From contig CACYNZ010000169.1 of assembly GCA_902775835.1 (NCBI GenBank), forward strand, positions 1 to 9,644: a DNA stretch of 9,644 nucleotides. The letters run 5' to 3'. Numbering within the stretch: the stretch's first letter is position 1; the number at the start of each line of letters is the position of its first letter. The position numbers and the translations under genes are program-made. Of this stretch, positions 6,288 to 9,644 are shown piece after piece. The DNA comes from an uncultured Eubacteriales bacterium. GTDB lineage: Bacteria; Bacillota_A; Clostridia; Christensenellales; Aristaeellaceae. Below the pieces are notes generated by a model. It did not search any database. It had not been told where the DNA came from and saw only the letters and a program-made list of their open reading frames with translations.

Positions 6288-7520
6288 TTCCGGAAGCTGT
6301 GTTCCCAACCGCATCCGATACTGCTTCGGCGTCAGGCCAGTTTCCTTCTTGATAAACTGATTGAAGTAGGATCGTGTTGTAAATCCGGCAGACTCCATGA
6401 TCTGCTGCATGGACAGCTGCGGATCCTTCATCAGCATGGTAATGTGATCCATTCGCTTGCGTGTAATGTACCGGATCAGGGTTTCGCCGGTCTGCTCCTT
6501 GAAAAGACGGGACAGATAGGTGGGATTATAGCCCGTCACATCGGAGATCTGGGACAGGGACAGATCCTCGTTCAGATGCTCCTTCACATACCGCTTGACA
6601 AAACGTATCGTTACCAGAGGGCTTTCCTTCCAAAGGTCGGAAATCACCTGCACGCAGTCAGTCAGCGCCTGTCCTTCCATGGATTCCATGGCAATGTGGT
6701 ATTTTTTTGCCAGCTGATCCAGGCTCTCCACAGGATAGCTGTAGAGAATGGCACACTCTGTCTGGGTGGTGGCGGTAAACACGGCCTGGATCCGCTCCAT
6801 GGTCACCATAAGCCAGGTGTTGGTAATGGAAAAGCCGGTTTTGTCCAGCGCCAGTACAAAGCAGGCGATATTTTCCGCCGGGGTGGTCTGACACAGCCGT
6901 TCGATCTTCCCGGGGAAATAACGCAGAAGGGCTTTTCGCAGGATCTTTGGCTGGATCTTTTCGGAAGCGGGAACCTTCACCACTGTCAGCATCAGCGGGA
7001 AGCTGCTCTCCCCGAATCCCAGCAGGGAAAAGGCTTCCTCCTGACTGGAAGCGCGCTGAGGAACCAGCAGCTTCTTCATCAGCCGGTCCGCGATGGGATC
7101 GGTTTCCTCCGGAATCCCCAGCCAGGACTTCTTCCGCAGATCCTGCTCCATCCGGGTTAGCACCTGAATAATCCAGCTGCGGATAACCTCCCGATCCTCG
7201 GTTTTCAGAATATAATCGGAGGCTTGCAGTCGGATCCCCTCATAGGCATAGGAAAAATCCGAATAGGCAGTGAGCAGGATCACATTGCAGTCGGGATTGT
7301 TTTCTTTTACGGTTTTTGCCAGCTCCAGACCGCTCATGTCCGGCATCCGAATGTCCGTAATCAAAAGCTGAATGGGGTACTGCTGGCATATTTTCAGCGC
7401 CTGCTGCCCCCGGAACGCGGTATGAATCTCCATATCCACCGCCGGTTCCTGCTCCAAAATGCCCCGGATGGCATCCACAACGTGAGGCTCGTCATCTACA
7501 ATCAGGATTTGAAAGATCAT
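6285..7520 (-). CDS. yesN: Response regulator with AraC-type DNA-binding domain (YesN-like)
   Basis: A cytoplasmic transcription regulator of 411 residues. The receiver domain (about 1-120) has the acidic pair Asp9/Asp10, phospho-accepting Asp56 in LLITDIRMPDMSG, Thr84 and Lys106, so all catalytic positions are present. A variable middle region (about 130-300) has no recognised motif. The C-terminal AraC domain (about 305-405) has two helix-turn-helix units: LSLSQISDVTGYNPTYLSRLFKEQ-type at 320-343 and the second around 369-392, ending in the signature AGFTTRSYFNQFIKKETGLTP. The domain order and length match the YesN family, which controls sugar transporters next to it. The ATG at 7518-7520 overlaps the kinase TGA (ATGA), so the pair is translationally coupled, and AGGAG lies upstream within the kinase gene. 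It probably activates the divergent promoter region at 9242-9405. The symbol is a family-level name. Confidence 0.95.
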   Translation of the reverse strand: MIFQILIVDDEPHVVDAIRGILEQEPAVDMEIHTAFRGQQALKICQQYPIQLLITDIRMPDMSGLELAKTVKENNPDCNVILLTAYSDFSYAYEGIRLQASDYILKTEDREVIRSWIIQVLTRMEQDLRKKSWLGIPEETDPIADRLMKKLLVPQRASSQEEAFSLLGFGESSFPLMLTVVKVPASEKIQPKILRKALLRYFPGKIERLCQTTPAENIACFVLALDKTGFSITNTWLMVTMERIQAVFTATTQTECAILYSYPVESLDQLAKKYHIAMESMEGQALTDCVQVISDLWKESPLVTIRFVKRYVKEHLNEDLSLSQISDVTGYNPTYLSRLFKEQTGETLIRYITRKRMDHITMLMKDPQLSMQQIMESAGFTTRSYFNQFIKKETGLTPKQYRMRLGTQLPE

Positions 7521-9241
7521 GTTTCTGTTTCTCCTATCTTCAGGATGACTTTCAGACCGCCCAAATCACTGGCTGCAAGCTCTACGCCGCCGGCGCCTCC
7601 AAAGAACAGCTTTAACCGCCTGTGGACATTTGTCAGGCCGCTGGTCTGGCTGTCATCGGTGGAACAATTCAGCTTTTGCTGAAGCTCATACAGCATTTCC
7701 GGCGCAATGCCGTCTCCGCTGTTTTCCACCACTACAGAAGCGCTGCCCTCCCGGATCTGGAAGGAGATGCGGATCCGGGCCTGATCTGCCGAGCCGCCCA
7801 TGCCATGCTCGATGCAGTTTTCCAGCACCGGCTGTAAAAACAGCTTGGGAACGCTCTTGCATCGGAGGGCTTCCGGAATCTCGGGAACCTCCGCCCGGAT
7901 GGTCTGCCCGAAGCGCATTAGCTGAATCTTCAAATAGGTAATGGCGTGGTCATATTCATTTTCCAGGGTCAGCAGATTGCTGTCCGCCTTGGTGATGTAT
8001 CGGAAGTATTTCCCCAGATACCCGGCGAACTCCGCCGCCAAAAAGAAGCTGTTGTAGAGGAAGTGGGGATTGATCTGCGCCTGTAGCGTTTTCAACTGGG
8101 CTTGCTGCAGGGTGATGGTCTGCCGGTAATTGGTATCGATGAGTTCTTCCAGCTTTGTGGTCATCTGGTTGAATCCGTTGGCCAGGGCGGCAAATTCCTG
8201 AGACTTCTGGGGCGCTACTCTTGCGGCGAATTCTCCCTGCCCCGCTTTGTCAAAGGCTGCAATCAAACTCTGAACCGGGCGATTGACGTATTTGTGGAAG
8301 GATTGCAGGATCAGCAGGATGACCGTCAGCATTGCTACGAAGAACGCAAGCGTGCTGCCCAGCAGAATATTGGGAACGCTGCTGATCTTGCTGGCGGGGA
8401 TCAACTGCACAAAGGAACAATCCAGCGTTACGCTGTAGGCACACATGGCAAGGTAGCGAACGCCGTCCAGAGTAATCTGTCCCTGGGTGTCTGTCTTTGC
8501 GTGGCTGGTCAGCAGCGCCTCAAGCTCCTGAGGCTGCAGTTGAACACCGCCGGAGCTTGTGACGCAGGTATCCGAAGGGTAGTGGTACAGCAGTGCGTTT
8601 TTTCCGGAAAAGGTGTTGAACGAGGATAGAATTTCCTGAATCTTCCCTTCGTCCAGCCGCAGCGCAATCAAAATATGTCCGCTCTCCGCAGAAGTGCCGC
8701 CGATGGGATAATAGCAGGGGATAAAAAACACATCATCCATTCGGGTCAGCCGAAAGCCTGTTTCCCGGAAGGCGGCGTATATATTCTGAATATCCGCATA
8801 GGCCGCCGCGTTCAGGGAAATGGCTCTCTGCCTGACGGACAGCGCGCGCTCCAGCTTGGGGAAGTAAATGTCCATTCCGCCAATCATGGCGTTCATCTGC
8901 TGGGCCACATTCAGCTCCAGCTTCAACTGGTTCAGCTCCCAGTGATAATGGGCGTTGGTGGAAAAGGAGCCCATGCGAAGCTGGGTGTAAAAGGTAATCA
9001 ACTGCGGACTATCCTGATAAAATAGCTGGTTGGTCATTTCCCGCTGAATCTGCTGGACATTTTCCTCAAAGGTATCCCGAAGATAATTGACATTATTCTG
9101 TGCGGAGGAGTACAGCTCCTGTGTGACCATATATCGTCCCCAAAGGGTGCCGGCGATCTGGATCACCAGCAAAACCAGCAGCAGAATCAGAATCGTACTG
9201 GTCAAGCGTCTGACAAGGGAGAAGGGGTTTTGATTCGCCAT
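7517..9241 (-). CDS. yesM: Sensor histidine kinase (YesM-like, His_kinase/HATPase_c)
   Basis: A membrane sensor of 574 residues that should phosphorylate the overlapping response regulator. There is a transmembrane helix at about 15-35, an extracytoplasmic sensing region of roughly 250 residues (about 36-290) with four cysteines (176, 226, 267, 275), a second helix at about 291-313, and a HAMP linker to about 368. The phospho-accepting motif is LKTLQAQINPHFLYN with His393. The ATPase domain shows the N-box PVLENCIEHG (Glu474, Asn475), the G-box NSGDGI (507-512) and SGLTNVHRRLKLFFG near 534-548. The start at 9241 is chosen because GGAGG at 9250-9254 lies 8 nt ahead and a good promoter lies just upstream; a reading 34 codons longer (ATG 9343) would include that promoter. 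The segment between HFLYN and the LGKYFRYI motif looks about 10 residues shorter than I recall for relatives. The symbol is a family-level name. Confidence 0.94.
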   Translation of the reverse strand: MANQNPFSLVRRLTSTILILLLVLLVIQIAGTLWGRYMVTQELYSSAQNNVNYLRDTFEENVQQIQREMTNQLFYQDSPQLITFYTQLRMGSFSTNAHYHWELNQLKLELNVAQQMNAMIGGMDIYFPKLERALSVRQRAISLNAAAYADIQNIYAAFRETGFRLTRMDDVFFIPCYYPIGGTSAESGHILIALRLDEGKIQEILSSFNTFSGKNALLYHYPSDTCVTSSGGVQLQPQELEALLTSHAKTDTQGQITLDGVRYLAMCAYSVTLDCSFVQLIPASKISSVPNILLGSTLAFFVAMLTVILLILQSFHKYVNRPVQSLIAAFDKAGQGEFAARVAPQKSQEFAALANGFNQMTTKLEELIDTNYRQTITLQQAQLKTLQAQINPHFLYNSFFLAAEFAGYLGKYFRYITKADSNLLTLENEYDHAITYLKIQLMRFGQTIRAEVPEIPEALRCKSVPKLFLQPVLENCIEHGMGGSADQARIRISFQIREGSASVVVENSGDGIAPEMLYELQQKLNCSTDDSQTSGLTNVHRRLKLFFGGAGGVELAASDLGGLKVILKIGETET

Positions 9242-9249
9242 ATTGTGTT

Positions 9250-9254
9250 CCTCC
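9250..9254 (-). promoter_or_regulatory. Ribosome binding site that sets the kinase start
   Basis: Minus-strand GGAGG with an 8-nt spacer (AACACAAT) before ATG 9241. It lies inside the longer ATG 9343 reading, which has no binding site of its own that I can see, and so argues for the shorter protein. Confidence 0.75.
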
Positions 9255-9269
9255 GGCTTTGTGATTTGG

Positions 9270-9299
9270 ATTATATAATGGGTTTCGTCACTTTGTAAA
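9270..9299 (-). promoter_or_regulatory. Sigma-A-type promoter of the kinase/transporter operon
   Basis: On the minus strand TTTACA (9294-9299) and a perfect TATAAT (9270-9275) are separated by 18 bp. Transcription would begin near 9263, giving a leader of about 20 nt that carries the GGAGG site of the kinase gene. No other good promoter is seen within the operon, so this probably drives all six genes. Confidence 0.7.
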
Positions 9300-9323
9300 G
9301 AGAACCGCGCTTTACGGGTAAAG
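9291..9323. promoter_or_regulatory. Candidate operator: cluster of GTAAAG / CTTTAC half-sites
   Basis: A 14-bp perfect palindrome CTTTAC-GG-GTAAAG lies at 9310-9323. A further GTAAAG lies at 9295-9300, in direct repeat with the one at 9318-9323 at 23-bp spacing, about two helical turns, and inverted relative to 9310-9315. The palindrome centre is about 54 bp upstream of the predicted kinase start of transcription and about 72 bp upstream of that of the divergent gene. These positions suit an activator such as the AraC-type regulator, but binding is inferred from layout only. Confidence 0.35.
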
Positions 9324-9372
9324 AATTCGTAAAAAAGTATCAAAAGCGCACTACCCTCTCTCCCACTTCATC

Positions 9373-9381
9373 TGCTATAAT
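9373..9381 (+). promoter_or_regulatory. Extended -10 promoter of the divergent oxidoreductase
   Basis: TGCTATAAT on the plus strand is a perfect extended -10 element (TGn before TATAAT at 9376-9381). No recognisable -35 box lies 16-18 bp upstream (the region is CT-rich), which suits a promoter that leans on an activator. Transcription would start near 9388, leaving a leader of about 18 nt with AAAGGA at 9391-9396. Confidence 0.65.
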
Positions 9382-9405
9382 GAGTTTTGGAAAGGATGTG
9401 GCCTC

Positions 9406-9644
9406 ATGGAAGATTTAACGTGGCAGGAAAGGATTCCTGTGGCAAAGAAATACGATCTGATCGTCTGCGGCGGCGGAGTAGCCGGTGCGGCGGCGGCACT
9501 GTCCGGGCGGCGGCAGGGACTCACTACACTGCTTCTGGACAAGCTGTGCGTTCTGGGAGGACTGGCGACCTCCGGCCTGGTGAACTACTGGGTTCCCCTG
9601 TGCAACGGCCGGGGAAAATACATCATCAAGGGCATGGCGCAGGA
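9406..9644 (+). CDS. FAD-dependent oxidoreductase (FAD_oxidored family), N-terminal part, runs off the window
   Basis: The first 79 codons of a second flavoenzyme; the frame remains open at the right edge. After a short polar lead, residues 16-45 form a canonical Rossmann nucleotide-binding unit: YDLIVCGGGVAGAAAA with GGGVAG at 22-27, and an acidic residue (Asp45) at the end of the second strand where ribose is bound. It is followed by VLGGLATSGLVNYWVPL, the conserved GG-x-AT-x-G loop of this family. Unlike the minus-strand oxidoreductase, the motif is intact at the very N-terminus, so this is a single-domain start. AAAGGA at 9391-9396 with a 9-nt spacer supports ATG 9406. It is transcribed divergently from the regulator/transporter operon and may share its control. 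Substrate is unknown; the C-terminal part is not in view. Confidence 0.88.
   Translation, partial: MEDLTWQERIPVAKKYDLIVCGGGVAGAAAALSGRRQGLTTLLLDKLCVLGGLATSGLVNYWVPLCNGRGKYIIKGMAQ

Noticed and set aside
9242..9343. Longer kinase reading from ATG 9343
   Set aside because: It would contain the promoter and the GGAGG site of the shorter reading, and the added residues place a polar stretch before a normal kinase N-terminus.
9335..9355. Catabolite-repression (cre-like) site around the AAAAGCGC stretch
   Set aside because: Only the central GCGC and an adjacent A-run match; the right half does not fit the palindromic consensus.

Overview
The window is a typical accessory carbohydrate-uptake locus of a low-to-mid GC Gram-positive, most likely a gut-type member of the Clostridia (Oscillospiraceae or Lachnospiraceae would fit). 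The grounds are strong AGGAGG-type ribosome binding sites, a lipoprotein-anchored solute-binding protein, a YesM/YesN-type two-component system and LplB/YtcP-type permeases. No taxonomic marker gene is present, so the placement is an inference from gene content.

Layout. Six complete genes lie on the minus strand and are probably one transcription unit, read from right to left: sensor histidine kinase (9241-7517), AraC-type response regulator (7520-6285), LplB-like permease (6271-5315), YtcP/MalG-like permease (5303-4437), large lipoprotein solute-binding protein (4404-2788), and a fused FAD-dependent oxidoreductase with C-terminal HEAT-like repeats (2727-229). Spacings are 4-bp overlap, 13, 11, 32 and 60 bp. 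A compound hairpin at 76-123 probably ends this unit. On the plus strand a second FAD-dependent oxidoreductase starts at 9406 and runs off the right edge. The 164-bp divergent intergenic region holds a convincing promoter for each direction and a cluster of CTTTAC/GTAAAG half-sites between them. The left 160 bases hold a possible 3' end of a plus-strand gene.

How the genes fit together. The kinase/regulator pair would sense an extracellular oligosaccharide or glycoside and activate the locus. The lipoprotein would capture the substrate and the two CUT1 permeases would import it. No ATPase is encoded here, so the energy-coupling subunit (MsmX/UgpC type) would be supplied from elsewhere, as is usual for this family. 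The two FAD_oxidored-family enzymes on either side of the transporter and regulator suggest that the imported compound is processed by a redox step, but neither substrate nor reaction can be read from the sequence.

Most notable points: the minus-strand oxidoreductase carries an N-terminal region that looks like a second, degenerate FAD-binding fold in front of the canonical one, plus a HEAT-like tail; a perfect 14-bp hairpin sits between the solute-binding-protein gene and that oxidoreductase; the kinase appears to lack part of the usual segment after its phospho-accepting histidine; and the divergent promoter region has a candidate operator. No RNA gene, insertion sequence or CRISPR array was seen.
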